Positions 24,624-33,962 of a stretch of DNA of 42,158 nucleotides are shown piece after piece. A program made the translations under genes and the position numbers. Every line of letters begins with the position of its first letter. The first letter of the stretch is position 1. This DNA comes from Acidobacteriota bacterium (lineage in GTDB: Bacteria; Acidobacteriota; Terriglobia; UBA7540), in the NCBI GenBank assembly GCA_003171295.1, contig PMYF01000669.1, positions 32,653 to 74,810 of the forward strand, in the 5' to 3' direction. Below the pieces are notes generated by a model that worked only from the letters and a program-made list of their open reading frames with translations, made no database searches and was not told the origin of the DNA.

Positions 24624-27527
24624 TCACTGGCCGTTGGGATCCCACCCCCCCACGGCGAAGTACGGAGTTTGCACGCGGAAGTCCGGATAGTTCGCGGCGT
24701 TGCCGTCTTCGTCCACAGCCTCGAAATAGTAGAGGATGCCTTCCGCAGTCAGTGGAATACTCGCAGTGAACTGGTCCCGGCCCGCAGGTGTCATATCGAA
24801 TCGAACCCAGTCGCCGGCAGCGGGCATGGGCTTGTAGTACAGATGGACGATCTCGATCTTACTCTTTGACTGGACCCTGGCCGCCAAAGTGACGGCCGGC
24901 CCGCGGATTGTTCCTTGGGGCGGATCATGCGTGATGACCGGCCGGGAGTTTTCTTCCGTGACCAACACGCAGTAGGGGGGACGGTGCTCAAGAGTTCCAC
25001 CGTAATTCCCGCCCGTCCCTTCGTTCGCTTCGAAGTAATACTCGATTTTCCCGGGCGCCATCTCATTCGCCGGGATCACCACCGACCACGTGCGTTCCAC
25101 CGCACTCAAGGGACGCATCGCAACTTTCCTATAACCTACCCCCGGTGAGTTTCGATAAAACAGATAGACGTTTCCCCCTTCACCCTGAGTCGCGTGCGTG
25201 ACGGTAAGCTCAAGAGGTTCGCCCGGTTTAACCTTGGCCGCGGGGACGTGCCCGAGGATCGTCCGATATCCATACTGCTGGCGTAATCTCCGGAACTCAG
25301 TTTCCATGGTGTTGATCTGGTCCCAATCAATACCCAGGCTTCTGCCTTCGTCACGCCAACGGAATTTATTAAGGCCCATGCGGATGAGTTCCGGCAGATA
25401 TCCATAATGCTGTTCAGTTACATCCGATAGCCTGTCCCAATCAGCCAACGCCTGCTGCAGATACTCGCCCGCCGCGGTTAATTCAGGATGGTGGTAAGTG
25501 CGGCGGTAGAAGGCAAAATGGGTCGCGGATAAGATGCGATCACGGTAATATCGCGCCAGCCAGGCGAGAGCGTGGACATCCTGCTGGATGCAATCGAACT
25601 CTTTGGGGGAACCGGGATTAAGACGACTGGCTGCCTCGATCGCCCTCTCGCTGTCGTCCGCGGAGGAGCCAAGATAGCTGGCAGCCTCGAAGGGAGTCAT
25701 GCGTCCGGTGATAACGTGGTTCAGGTGGTCTTCCACATAACTCGCCGGATCCGCCATGGCCGTGCGATCCAGTGGAGTTACGCGCAGGAAGCCATCATTG
25801 TTTCCTCCGTACGGAACCAGCCGGGTCCCTTGCCAGAGCCGCCCGCGGGCGCCGAAGGCGTGATCACCCGTCTCGAATTCTGCCGCGAAGTCCTGATGAT
25901 CCAGACCCACGTTATGATAGGAGTAGATGAACGGAACAATCCGGCTACTTTCCACCACCGCCTGATACACAATCGGACCGGCTTGCGCGCCGAAACGGCG
26001 GCCAAACTCTCCGATCCAGACCTTTTCGGACACGTCCGGATCATACGCGGTGCGCCCCCAAGTGAGATGCCACAACCATTGGCGTTCGAACATCCACTTG
26101 TAAAAGCTGTGGTCCGTTTTCGGATTGTTGTGCAGGTAGTCAGGTGCCGGAGTGTAGGCCTCCATCGGCTCCATCGAAAAACCTACCCCGTCGCCGAATT
26201 TGCAGCTGCGCACTGTGCGGCGGGCAAATTCAGGCGAACCCCAGTAGAAGACCCGGTGCGTCCCGTGCGCCCGGATTTGCCAGAGGATGGAATACTTCCG
26301 CGGATAATCTGTGTAATCCTCGTATGAACCACTCGGGGCATACTGGCGTCCCCCTAACGCGGCCTGGTAGGGTAGACCAAGTTGTTCGCCGTTGTACTTG
26401 GGCTCGATGTACAAATGGTGCTGGGTCGAATTTGCGATCTCGCGTACTTTCTGCGGATCGGCAATCCAGGTGCGCACATACACGTTCAAAGACTCCGGCA
26501 GCTCGGCGAGGGCAGCGAGGTAGGTCTTCTTATAGAAATCTTCCGGCTGCCCTGATTCTCCGACACGGAATCCGAACATCCACAAGTCCGGAAGCTGCTT
26601 GAGGAAACTGAGGACAGCCTTGCGGGTGTAATCCTCCAGTTGCGGGCCCTCTAGGAATTCCTGTGGAACCGAAGCCCATCGTTCATCAGTCCCCCAGCGG
26701 CGGGTCTTCCAGGGGCCGACCGTCGGAGAAGCTTCATAGTTCATATAAGCGACTTTGATACCGCGGTCGGCGGCCATGCGGATGATCTGGCGGAATCGGG
26801 CCAGGTTCTTAGCAGCCTTTTCCGGGCCAACCCCCAACTGCGGATACTCCGGGAGGCTGACAAAGTAGCCAAAGCCGTTTGGGAAAGTCAGCGTCACGGC
26901 ATCACAGGGTCCATGAAGGTCCAGAAGGTTGTAGCGATTCCTTGCCATCTGGTCGAGGTAGCCTTTCCAGTAGTCGTCCGACCAGAAGGCTCCATTGGGA
27001 TCGTCGATATCCTGCGTGGTAGGGAACATATTCACACCACGAAGCGGCAGATACGGCGTCTTCGCTGCGGGCTTTATCTGACGAACGAAGTCGTTATCGC
27101 TGGCCCAGCCGATTTTCTCGGCCAAATCCATCGCGCCGTACATCGTACCGGTGGGATCGCTGCCTTCCACGCGAATTGTGTTGGATGAAGGTACTGAAAT
27201 CACATAGGATTCCGGTCGGGCCGAGCGACCCGGGTTTCCGCCGCCGACTCCTGCAGGTCCCCGGTCTCCAGAATTCACCACGATAATCTGAACTCCCGCC
27301 GTCGATTCCTTGGCCGACATCGTCGCCTTTACGCCCTTGGCATCTAGAGCTCGGCGCAACTCCTCAACCCCAAACTTGATCGGCGGCGCCGCAGCCGAAG
27401 AGACGACGATGTTTGCAGCCCGAGTCTCTGCACAATTTGCGACGGAATGGGTCAGCCCCGCGAATGCGAAAACCGCAATCAGTCCGGAAAGATATTTTTG
27501 ACAACCTGAACATATACCCCAAGACAT
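24624..27527 (-). CDS. Secreted GH67-like glycosidase, copy B
   Basis: The product has 967 residues from ATG 27527, with a GGGAGAA ribosome site; the frame extends to 27596 but that part precedes the signal peptide (hydrophobic about 11-30). It is strongly similar along its whole length to copy A (9025-11967): the N-domain (EGSDPTGTMYGAMDLAE), the barrel blocks RYNLLDLHGPCDA, GIKVAYMNYEASP, MFGFRVGESGQPEDF (Glu324) and YIEPKYNGEQLG, the AHGTHRVFYWGSPEFARR block, and two C-terminal Ig-like domains ending in a YFAVGGWDPN segment. Differences lie mainly in the N-terminal region and linkers. Known families with this N-domain plus barrel act on glucuronate- or amino-sugar-containing chains; the activity here is inference. 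It follows an esterase gene by 125 bases, exactly as copy A follows its own esterase. Confidence 0.8.
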   Translation of the reverse strand: MSWGICSGCQKYLSGLIAVFAFAGLTHSVANCAETRAANIVVSSAAAPPIKFGVEELRRALDAKGVKATMSAKESTAGVQIIVVNSGDRGPAGVGGGNPGRSARPESYVISVPSSNTIRVEGSDPTGTMYGAMDLAEKIGWASDNDFVRQIKPAAKTPYLPLRGVNMFPTTQDIDDPNGAFWSDDYWKGYLDQMARNRYNLLDLHGPCDAVTLTFPNGFGYFVSLPEYPQLGVGPEKAAKNLARFRQIIRMAADRGIKVAYMNYEASPTVGPWKTRRWGTDERWASVPQEFLEGPQLEDYTRKAVLSFLKQLPDLWMFGFRVGESGQPEDFYKKTYLAALAELPESLNVYVRTWIADPQKVREIANSTQHHLYIEPKYNGEQLGLPYQAALGGRQYAPSGSYEDYTDYPRKYSILWQIRAHGTHRVFYWGSPEFARRTVRSCKFGDGVGFSMEPMEAYTPAPDYLHNNPKTDHSFYKWMFERQWLWHLTWGRTAYDPDVSEKVWIGEFGRRFGAQAGPIVYQAVVESSRIVPFIYSYHNVGLDHQDFAAEFETGDHAFGARGRLWQGTRLVPYGGNNDGFLRVTPLDRTAMADPASYVEDHLNHVITGRMTPFEAASYLGSSADDSERAIEAASRLNPGSPKEFDCIQQDVHALAWLARYYRDRILSATHFAFYRRTYHHPELTAAGEYLQQALADWDRLSDVTEQHYGYLPELIRMGLNKFRWRDEGRSLGIDWDQINTMETEFRRLRQQYGYRTILGHVPAAKVKPGEPLELTVTHATQGEGGNVYLFYRNSPGVGYRKVAMRPLSAVERTWSVVIPANEMAPGKIEYYFEANEGTGGNYGGTLEHRPPYCVLVTEENSRPVITHDPPQGTIRGPAVTLAARVQSKSKIEIVHLYYKPMPAAGDWVRFDMTPAGRDQFTASIPLTAEGILYYFEAVDEDGNAANYPDFRVQTPYFAVGGWDPNGQ

Positions 27528-27652
27528 AGCAAGTTCTCCCGAAGCGAAAAATAGTGCGCAGTGTGAAATGCGCCACACGCCCTTTGCTCTGAACAACCCG
27601 CAGCACTAAGACGAAAAACAACGACCGTACCATCCCGAACTCATGACGTTCA

Positions 27653-29737
27653 CTACCGCTTCGCAGCAACCAGGATTAGTTTCTCAGTTGTAACCTGAAC
27701 AGGAGCAGCAATCAAGGCCAGGCGATCCAAGTCGAACTCTTTGTATAGGTCCAGGCAGAATAACTCAGGCGCCTCTTGGAAAGTGACCGGCGTGTCCAGG
27801 ACAAACTTCAGGCTGGGAATACCCTCATGAATCACGACCTGTGAGAACAGGTCGGGTTGCAGTGCCGCGGCAATCAGGCCCGCTACCTGATTCCGCATAC
27901 CCGAAATCTCAACTCTAACCTTCCGCACTCCAGCGCGTGTGCAGGCCCACCGGCTGATCGCAATCAACTGCGCTGCCTGCAGACCCAGGGGCCGATCCCC
28001 TGTCCCGTGAAGAATCTGCGCATAGAGGTAGGGGCCAATCGGTCCATAGAACGGACCCTGCGTTAGGTGCAGCCAGGCATCTCCGATAAACGCCAAGTCA
28101 ACTGCCACGACTTGCTCGCCGCGATTGACACGGTCCGCAACCTCTCTCGCTGACGCTGGCATGCCCCCATCATTCAGCACAATTGTCAATGGGTCGGAGT
28201 CACCGGTGGTGATCGCTTTAAGCCAAACAGTGCTGGCACTGAGGCCGTTCGTCATCTCCAGTAGATAAGCCTTGGTATCAAGTCCCTTGTTTTTGGTATT
28301 CGCGACGGCCCAAGCGCGATGGACTTGTACCGGCTTGTAGCGAACCAGATTATCTAGCTGTTTTCGTTGAAACACAGCCCATGCTGCGGTGTCGGATGGT
28401 ACCGGCGGACGGTGAATCCAGCCCGCGAGTCTTACCGCAAGCCACAAAACCGTGAGGTTTTCCGGGGGCAACCCGACCCTTAGCTCTTCAAAACTCTTGA
28501 TTTCAGAATCCACTGCAAGCCCCGGATCCAGCGGTGGCAGATCGAAGTTCTTCGCGAAAAATCTATACGCCTGCAAGCGATTGTCGAGTTGATAGTTGTG
28601 CGTGCCCGGATCCGTGTTTTCGTGCCAGCCGAAGTCGCCGCCCTTCCCATAGAGATCGAAGACGGGTTTGATGGAATCGTACAGCAGCGGCTTAACGAGT
28701 GGCGCCCGGAAGCAGGCATCGTCCTCCGCATTGTAAATAAGCAGCGTGGGCCGCGGCGCCATCAAGGCGACAAGATGCGTGTAATCCTGCCCATCGAACA
28801 AGTCCGTGGGGAACTGTTCAACGTCTCCGAGGTCTCCAAAGTATCGTGCTTCAATTCTCGATTGCAGGGAGGAGAAACCTGCAACCGGAACGGCAAACTT
28901 CACCCGTTCATCAAGGGAACTGAGGACGATCGTCTGCCACCCACCTCCGGATAATCCCGTTATACCCAGCCGATTCCGATCGACATTGGGATGATTATAG
29001 AGATAGTCAAGCCCCTTGCGCATTGCCAGGTAGAAGAGACCCGACTCGTTTACCCCAACCAGATCCAAGTGCGCCCCGAACCAGTGCTGATTCTCTTTCT
29101 GGCTCAATTCCCCCAGCCCGATCCATTCCAGGTTCAGCGCCAGGATGTGGTGCATGGCAAAATTGATGCAGCGTTTCTGTTTGTATTCAATGGATTTGCC
29201 GGGAGGGCCCACGTGCCCGTTCAGATTCAGTACGGCGGGAAGCTTCCCCGTGAGGTTTTTCGGCTCATAAAGAAGCGCCGTGGACTGAAAACCTGGAACA
29301 ATTTCATATCGCAATTTGCGGATGCAGTATCCCTTGCCGGTTTCGACAACTCCGAGATCTTCGAATCGAGGTGGAGCATTCACCCATTCGCGCGGCCACC
29401 CGTGTAGGACAACATCATTCCGCAAGTGCTCCCGTAGAATCTTCGCCTTGGAATTCCACTCGCCGGAGCTCTGCGGATGCGGCGGCGGGGCAATACGATG
29501 GAGCAGGTATTGACGTAGTTGGAATATCCCAACTTGAGGCGGCAAAATCTCCTCGCTCAGGATCTTTCTGAGCTGCTGAGGCCCGACCTGGGCGGACACG
29601 AACGGGGTAAGAACGCCACTGAAACCCAACGCCAGCGTGAGGGCCCCCGCGCGGAGCACAATATCGCGAGCTACGCTGAATCTTGGATGCCCGGATCGAA
29701 GGCGGCGCGATCTACATTGCCCGGCATCGGGGGTCAT
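27653..29737 (-). CDS. Secreted two-domain alpha/beta-hydrolase esterase, copy 3
   Basis: The product has 694 residues. The ATG at 29737 has GGTGGGAG seven bases upstream and avoids overlap with the cyclase gene; the open frame to 29920 reads through the cyclase end. A long N-terminal signal region (hydrophobic about 26-49) leads into the same blocks as copy 2: LHGWPREWV, KLRYEIVPGFQSTALLYEP, ALNLEWIGLGEL, nucleophile elbow GLSGGGWQT (Ser263), acid loop YNAEDD (Asp339/Asp340) and DPGTHNYQ (His380). A second hydrolase-like domain without a nucleophile motif (from about residue 480) ends with VVIHEGIPSLK and APELFCLDLYKEFDLDRL, nearly identical to copy 2. It is expected to remove ester substituents from polysaccharide in the periplasm or outside the cell. 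It lies 55 bases behind the cyclase gene. Confidence 0.8.
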   Translation of the reverse strand: MTPDAGQCRSRRLRSGHPRFSVARDIVLRAGALTLALGFSGVLTPFVSAQVGPQQLRKILSEEILPPQVGIFQLRQYLLHRIAPPPHPQSSGEWNSKAKILREHLRNDVVLHGWPREWVNAPPRFEDLGVVETGKGYCIRKLRYEIVPGFQSTALLYEPKNLTGKLPAVLNLNGHVGPPGKSIEYKQKRCINFAMHHILALNLEWIGLGELSQKENQHWFGAHLDLVGVNESGLFYLAMRKGLDYLYNHPNVDRNRLGITGLSGGGWQTIVLSSLDERVKFAVPVAGFSSLQSRIEARYFGDLGDVEQFPTDLFDGQDYTHLVALMAPRPTLLIYNAEDDACFRAPLVKPLLYDSIKPVFDLYGKGGDFGWHENTDPGTHNYQLDNRLQAYRFFAKNFDLPPLDPGLAVDSEIKSFEELRVGLPPENLTVLWLAVRLAGWIHRPPVPSDTAAWAVFQRKQLDNLVRYKPVQVHRAWAVANTKNKGLDTKAYLLEMTNGLSASTVWLKAITTGDSDPLTIVLNDGGMPASAREVADRVNRGEQVVAVDLAFIGDAWLHLTQGPFYGPIGPYLYAQILHGTGDRPLGLQAAQLIAISRWACTRAGVRKVRVEISGMRNQVAGLIAAALQPDLFSQVVIHEGIPSLKFVLDTPVTFQEAPELFCLDLYKEFDLDRLALIAAPVQVTTEKLILVAAKR

Positions 29738-29792
29738 ATATTCACTCCCACCTGGTTTTTCCTGAGGGAACGCGGCTCTCACGGGTCGCATG

Positions 29793-30482
29793 CTATGCCC
29801 TCCTATGCTCTTCTGCATCGACTTCATCCCCGAACGCCAAACCTTCAATCGCCAACACGCGGACGGGGCAGGAGTCGAGGCCGACATTGGGGAGGGGCGC
29901 ATAAACGATAAGAAATGCATCTTGTCGAAGCTGATCGAGGTTCTTTACAACTTCCAGAACCAGAATGTCTTCACTCAGCAGAATCTCATGGAACATCTGG
30001 CAACCCAGCGGTTCATTCTCAATCGCGATACCGTCTCCCCATCCCACGCACTGCACGTGCTTTTCCAGGAACCAGAGTCCGGCTTCCTTGGACAAGTCCG
30101 GGCGGCGGTCGTCAGGTGATGAGACGAACGGTTCGGAATGAAACGGGGAATCGAGCAGCACGGTATCACCTCGGCGCACCCACCCGCGATCAGCCTGATC
30201 GAGATCCGTTCGCCGAATCGGCGCGTTCGGGCCGGCTTTCTCGAGATTCAGCAAGACCCCCCGACCGCAAAACGCACTCGGTGGCAACCTGCTGCCATCC
30301 TTCCAGCCTTCCTTGAAGTGATAGGGGAACTCGAGATGCGTACCGAGGTGAGAGGAGATGTCAATTTCGCTGTGGAACCCATCCGCACCGTTTACTACCG
30401 TGTAGTACCGGCGAACGGCACACCTGCGCTTCTCCGTGGCGGGATCGAGTAGTTTCGCAAGGTCAACAATGCGCATACCCAT
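29793..30482 (-). CDS. Cyclase-family (kynurenine formamidase-like) metal hydrolase
   Basis: The product has 229 residues from ATG 30482; a second ATG at 30476 is possible and neither has a clear ribosome site. The signature SSHLGTHLEFPYHF (43-56) is the HxGTHxDxPxH metal-binding motif of the cyclase/KynB family with Glu51 in place of the usual Asp; His45, His49 and His55 are present. A later VGWGDGIAIENEPLGCQMFHEILL segment (about 145-169) fits the second half of the active site. Family members hydrolyse amides, esters or cyclic bonds, for example N-formylkynurenine or isatin. There is no signal peptide. As first gene of the minus-strand run leading into the esterase and glycosidase genes, it may open a lactone or ester of a released acid sugar, which is inference from context. 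Confidence 0.8.
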   Translation of the reverse strand: MGMRIVDLAKLLDPATEKRRCAVRRYYTVVNGADGFHSEIDISSHLGTHLEFPYHFKEGWKDGSRLPPSAFCGRGVLLNLEKAGPNAPIRRTDLDQADRGWVRRGDTVLLDSPFHSEPFVSSPDDRRPDLSKEAGLWFLEKHVQCVGWGDGIAIENEPLGCQMFHEILLSEDILVLEVVKNLDQLRQDAFLIVYAPLPNVGLDSCPVRVLAIEGLAFGDEVDAEEHRRA

Positions 30483-31360
30483 ATCGATCCGTCAGAGCCT
30501 TTGAGGTGTGATCTTATACGTCCGATGCCGCTGACCCTGATACCCAAGCCAAAGTCAGCTTGGCGCCCAAATCACGTCACCTGAGCAATTCACTTGTGTT
30601 GAACTCAAACTGCCTGCGTTCCTATCATGCCCGATTACAAGCTGTCAAGATGGTTTTTCTCACTCCCTTGCGTCTTTTTCAAGCGCAAAGCACCCGTTGT
30701 TGGGCAGCATGCTGGCAGAGCATCGGGGAAGGCTCGGCCCCGGCCCCATGGGGAGGCTACGCTCGACTTCACTCTTAGGCGCTTCGCCGGATTATCAGGT
30801 AAATTACAACGCGAACTCGCGACGTAGAAAGTACAGGCATTTCAGCAAAGGCCGCCAAGTCTTAGCTAACATCCATGCAATCCATGTGTTACGATAAACA
30901 GATGCAACTTGCAAGGGGTTGAGCGGCGACACCAATTAGCTTTGGGAATTGATTACATAACCTTGGCCCGTCCCAATCCAAGGTGTAGATTCGGGCTCCA
31001 AGTCACGGGAAGTGCCGGGGTCGCCGGCAGACTTTGGCCTTGGCCTGCCCGATCGTACCGAAAAAACAGAGTGTTGGATTCATGAAACCATTAGGCCTTT
31101 CCGATAATCGGGAAGAGATTAGAAGTCTTGCGCTTATCGTATGCGAGCGGAACCAAATTCGGCACACAACATGCCCAGTTAGCATTACTGCCGGCTGCGC
31201 GCTCAGAAAGGTGTTGGACCGAGGGTCGCAATGTCGTATCCTATGGATGGGAGAGAGAGTTCGCGATATATCATGCGTTCTCGAAAGTCAGAAAAGGTCC
31301 TGAAATATTTCTTGACAATCCTCTTGCCATGCTGGTAAGTACGCTCCAGTAGATATTCCC
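30483..31360. other. Divergent intergenic region between cyclase operon and LacI regulator
   Basis: These 878 bases contain no ORF I would support; several short ORFs overlap in different frames and have no ribosome sites. On the minus strand a TATAAG (30513-30518) could be a -10 for the cyclase operon, but no good -35 is present. A short stem (CCAAGC/GCTTGG at 30544-30563) lies further up. The plus-strand side ends with the LacI-gene promoter. This is the natural place for LacI operators, but I could not identify one. Confidence 0.5.
31312..31340 (+). promoter_or_regulatory. Candidate promoter of the LacI-family regulator
   Basis: A perfect -35 TTGACA at 31312-31317 is followed after 16-17 bases by GGTAAGT (31334-31340), a poor -10. 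The distance to the ATG at 31361 (about 20 bases) would leave a very short leader. Confidence 0.35.
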
Positions 31361-32470
31361 ATGACTCGAAATGAAAAACCAAAGGATTCGGGAGAGGCGG
31401 CTCCATACAAAGCAACCCTCCGAAATGTCGCCCGGCTTGCCGGAGTCAGTGTAGCAACTGTTTCCAGAGTCATGACGGGCAGGGCACGCGTAAGCGAAAA
31501 CATTGCTGAAAGGGTACTGAAATCTGCGAGCGAGCTAGGCGTCGACCTCAACCGATGGAACAAATCGAAATTGATTGCATTTCTGCTGTGCAACCGCGCC
31601 GTGCTGCACCCGTTTCACTCACACATACTCTTGGGGGCGGAAGCGAGCAGCGCTGAACATGGTTGGAACATGCTTTTCCTCACGCTGCGCTACCCGCCGA
31701 ACCAGAACTGGCGTGATATTCACATTCCGAGGATCCTCGAACGGCGTGACTTGGCAAGCGGATTCATCATAGCGGGGACCAGCTCACAGAATCTTCTAGA
31801 CTTGCTCAAACACGAACGTGTCCCGCTCGCTGTTTTAGGCAACAACGTTTTGGGAGAGTGGCGACCGGAAGAGCACGACGTTGTTTGGTTCGATGATACT
31901 CAAGGTGCAGTGGAAGAGACTTCCTATCTGCTGTCGTTGGGGCACCGCGACATCTGGTATGTTGGAAACACGAAGCTTCCGTGGTATCGCCGACGCTACG
32001 AGGGTTACTGCCGTGCGATGCAGGCGGCGGGACTAAAACCGCTGCTTAGCGAGGTCGACTCTGAAAAGGACGAAGAAACGGGGTTCCTGGCGACCAAGAG
32101 CCTCTTTTCCCGAGGCAAGCCCGTCACCGCGATTTTTGCGGGTGGCGATCCCGCGGCGGAGGGTGTTTTCAAAGCCTTGCGGGACTGCGGTGTCCGTATT
32201 CCTGAGGATGTCAGCGTGGCCGGCTTCAATGATATCGAAGCTGGGTCAATGCATCCTGCTCTGACATCAGTCCGAGTCTTCACGGAGCAAATCGGCAGGC
32301 ATCTATCCCGGATGCTCCTGAATAGGATCGAAGACCCCGGACTCGCGAGACAATACATCACGATTCCTACCCAGTTGATAAAACGCGAATCATGCCAACC
32401 ACTCCCGGTTGTGACTGAAACCAGTCCCGAGGGGACCATCCAGCGGACAGGAAACAGCGACAGACCCTAG
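31361..32470 (+). CDS. LacI-family transcriptional regulator
   Basis: The product has 369 residues. The helix-turn-helix TLRNVARLAGVSVATVSRVM (19-38) and the following hinge region (VSENIAERVLKSASELG, 44-60) are standard LacI/GalR features. Residues about 68-345 form the periplasmic-binding-protein-like effector domain (GLTSVR-type end reads ALTSVRVFTEQIGRHLSRML). The N-terminus has a 17-residue extension before the HTH. It probably represses the acid-sugar genes around it; it is 183 bases upstream of the MFS transporter gene, on the same strand, and divergent to the cyclase-esterase-glycosidase run. The effector is likely a sugar acid or oligosaccharide released by the locus, but this is inference. 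Confidence 0.9.
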   Translation: MTRNEKPKDSGEAAPYKATLRNVARLAGVSVATVSRVMTGRARVSENIAERVLKSASELGVDLNRWNKSKLIAFLLCNRAVLHPFHSHILLGAEASSAEHGWNMLFLTLRYPPNQNWRDIHIPRILERRDLASGFIIAGTSSQNLLDLLKHERVPLAVLGNNVLGEWRPEEHDVVWFDDTQGAVEETSYLLSLGHRDIWYVGNTKLPWYRRRYEGYCRAMQAAGLKPLLSEVDSEKDEETGFLATKSLFSRGKPVTAIFAGGDPAAEGVFKALRDCGVRIPEDVSVAGFNDIEAGSMHPALTSVRVFTEQIGRHLSRMLLNRIEDPGLARQYITIPTQLIKRESCQPLPVVTETSPEGTIQRTGNSDRP

Positions 32471-32551
32471 CCGCTGCTGGAATTGTGTCACCAAGCAGCA
32501 CCCGGGAACCAGTGGGCCCTGAGCAAACAGCGTAAACCGATAAAGGCTGTC

Positions 32552-32571
32552 TCAGAACGGGAGGTTTCTGA
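32552..32571. promoter_or_regulatory. Possible operator palindrome before the MFS transporter
   Basis: TCAGAA (32552-32557) and TTCTGA (32566-32571) are exact inverted hexamers around eight bases, 83 bases before the transporter ATG and just after the LacI gene. A chance palindrome of this size is plausible. Confidence 0.25.
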
Positions 32572-32653
32572 ATGGGTCACAACGCAAATTATTGGTTACC
32601 CCTTGTCAAGACTGCCATTTTGCGAATTTTGAAATAGCCACGATGAGTACCGG

Positions 32654-33946
32654 ATGAAAATGCCCAAGCTAGCCACTCCTGCAGGCAGCTCCGCAACGCG
32701 ACAAGCCAAAATCCTCATTGCCCTTTTGTTCTTCTCTACCCTGATCAATTACCTGGATCGTCAAACGCTCTCCATGATCGCGCCTGTAATCCGCAAGACT
32801 CTCTCGCTCTCAGCGATCGATTATTCCCATATCGTTTTCGCGTTCTTGCTCGGATACACCCTTAGTCAGGCGTTGGCAGGAAGTCTCATAGATCGTATTG
32901 GAACGCGCACGGGCATGATCTTATGTGTGGCCGTGTGGTCTGTCGCGGCAGTGCTACATTCCCTTGCGGTGGGGGTCGTCAGTTTCTGCGTGTTTCGTTT
33001 TCTCCTCGGCATTGCGGAGGCAGGTAACTGGCCTGGCTCCGTAAAGGCCGTAAGCGAGCACTTCCCTCCAGAGAGGAGTGCGTTTGCGGTTGGCCTTTTC
33101 AATAGTGGCTCCTCTGTCGGCGCAATCATTGCTCCGCCCTTGGTGATTTCCATCGTACAGCAGTGGGGCTGGCGCAGCATGTTCGTCGGAGTTGGGGCTT
33201 CCGGGTTCGTGTGGATTCTGTTGTGGCAAAAGTTCTATCGAGCCGCACCAGGACAAACCCTCGAGCGCCCGGAAGCCGCCACGTCACAGATACGGTTCGG
33301 GACTCGTGCTTATCTGCAGTCCAGAAATGTCTGGGGCCTTATGATAGGAAGATTCTTCGCTGACCCCGTCTGGTGGTTTTACGCCTTCTGGCTTCCAGAG
33401 TATCTGGTCAAGAGTCGGGGTTTCAGTCTGGCGAACATCGCTACGATCGTCTGGATTCCCTTCGCCTTTGCCGCTGTCGGTAACTGGGCGGGGGGGCATG
33501 TGTCGGGGTTTCTCCTACGACGCGGCTTCCCTGCCGCTGCGTCGCGAAAAGCCGTCATGGTGTGCAGCGCTATTCTGATGCTCGCAGGCCTGCCGGCGGT
33601 TCGGGCGCAAACTCGTTTCGCGGTGATCGCATGGATCAGCGTTGTGCTGTTTGCATATTCCAGTTGGGCGGCTAATATTCTAAGTTTACCTGCGGACCTG
33701 TTCACTCCCCGGGAAGTTGGCCGGGTTACGGGACTGAGTGGGACCGGCGGTGCGATCGGCGGAATGTTATTTACCCTGCTTACCGGCTGGCTTGTCCAGA
33801 ACTCCTCGTATACGCCCGTATTTGCGGTAGCGTGCGGGATGATCGTATGTGCGGCAATGGCGGTTACTGTTTTGATACGAGAGAGACTCCCGGTCGCGGC
33901 CTTGCTCGACGCGGAGTCCGCCGGAGCCCTGGAACGCTCGCCGTGA
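32654..33946 (+). CDS. MFS transporter, ACS/hexuronate-type
   Basis: The product has 430 residues with about twelve hydrophobic segments. The N-terminal block NYLDRQTLSMIAPVI (32-46) and the loop-2/3 motif GSLIDRIGTRTG (76-87) mark the major facilitator superfamily and match the anion:cation symporter group (ExuT, GarP, tartrate/galactonate carriers). AEAGNWPGSVKAVSEHFPP is a typical ACS-family segment after TM4. Members import hexuronates, aldonates or other organic anions with protons across the inner membrane. It lies between the LacI gene and an SDR gene 16 bases downstream, so the two are probably co-transcribed. The ribosome site is weak. The substrate is probably a uronate or aldonate released by the extracellular enzymes, which is inference. 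Confidence 0.9.
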   Translation: MKMPKLATPAGSSATRQAKILIALLFFSTLINYLDRQTLSMIAPVIRKTLSLSAIDYSHIVFAFLLGYTLSQALAGSLIDRIGTRTGMILCVAVWSVAAVLHSLAVGVVSFCVFRFLLGIAEAGNWPGSVKAVSEHFPPERSAFAVGLFNSGSSVGAIIAPPLVISIVQQWGWRSMFVGVGASGFVWILLWQKFYRAAPGQTLERPEAATSQIRFGTRAYLQSRNVWGLMIGRFFADPVWWFYAFWLPEYLVKSRGFSLANIATIVWIPFAFAAVGNWAGGHVSGFLLRRGFPAAASRKAVMVCSAILMLAGLPAVRAQTRFAVIAWISVVLFAYSSWAANILSLPADLFTPREVGRVTGLSGTGGAIGGMLFTLLTGWLVQNSSYTPVFAVACGMIVCAAMAVTVLIRERLPVAALLDAESAGALERSP

Positions 33947-33962
33947 CGATTCCTGTGAATAT

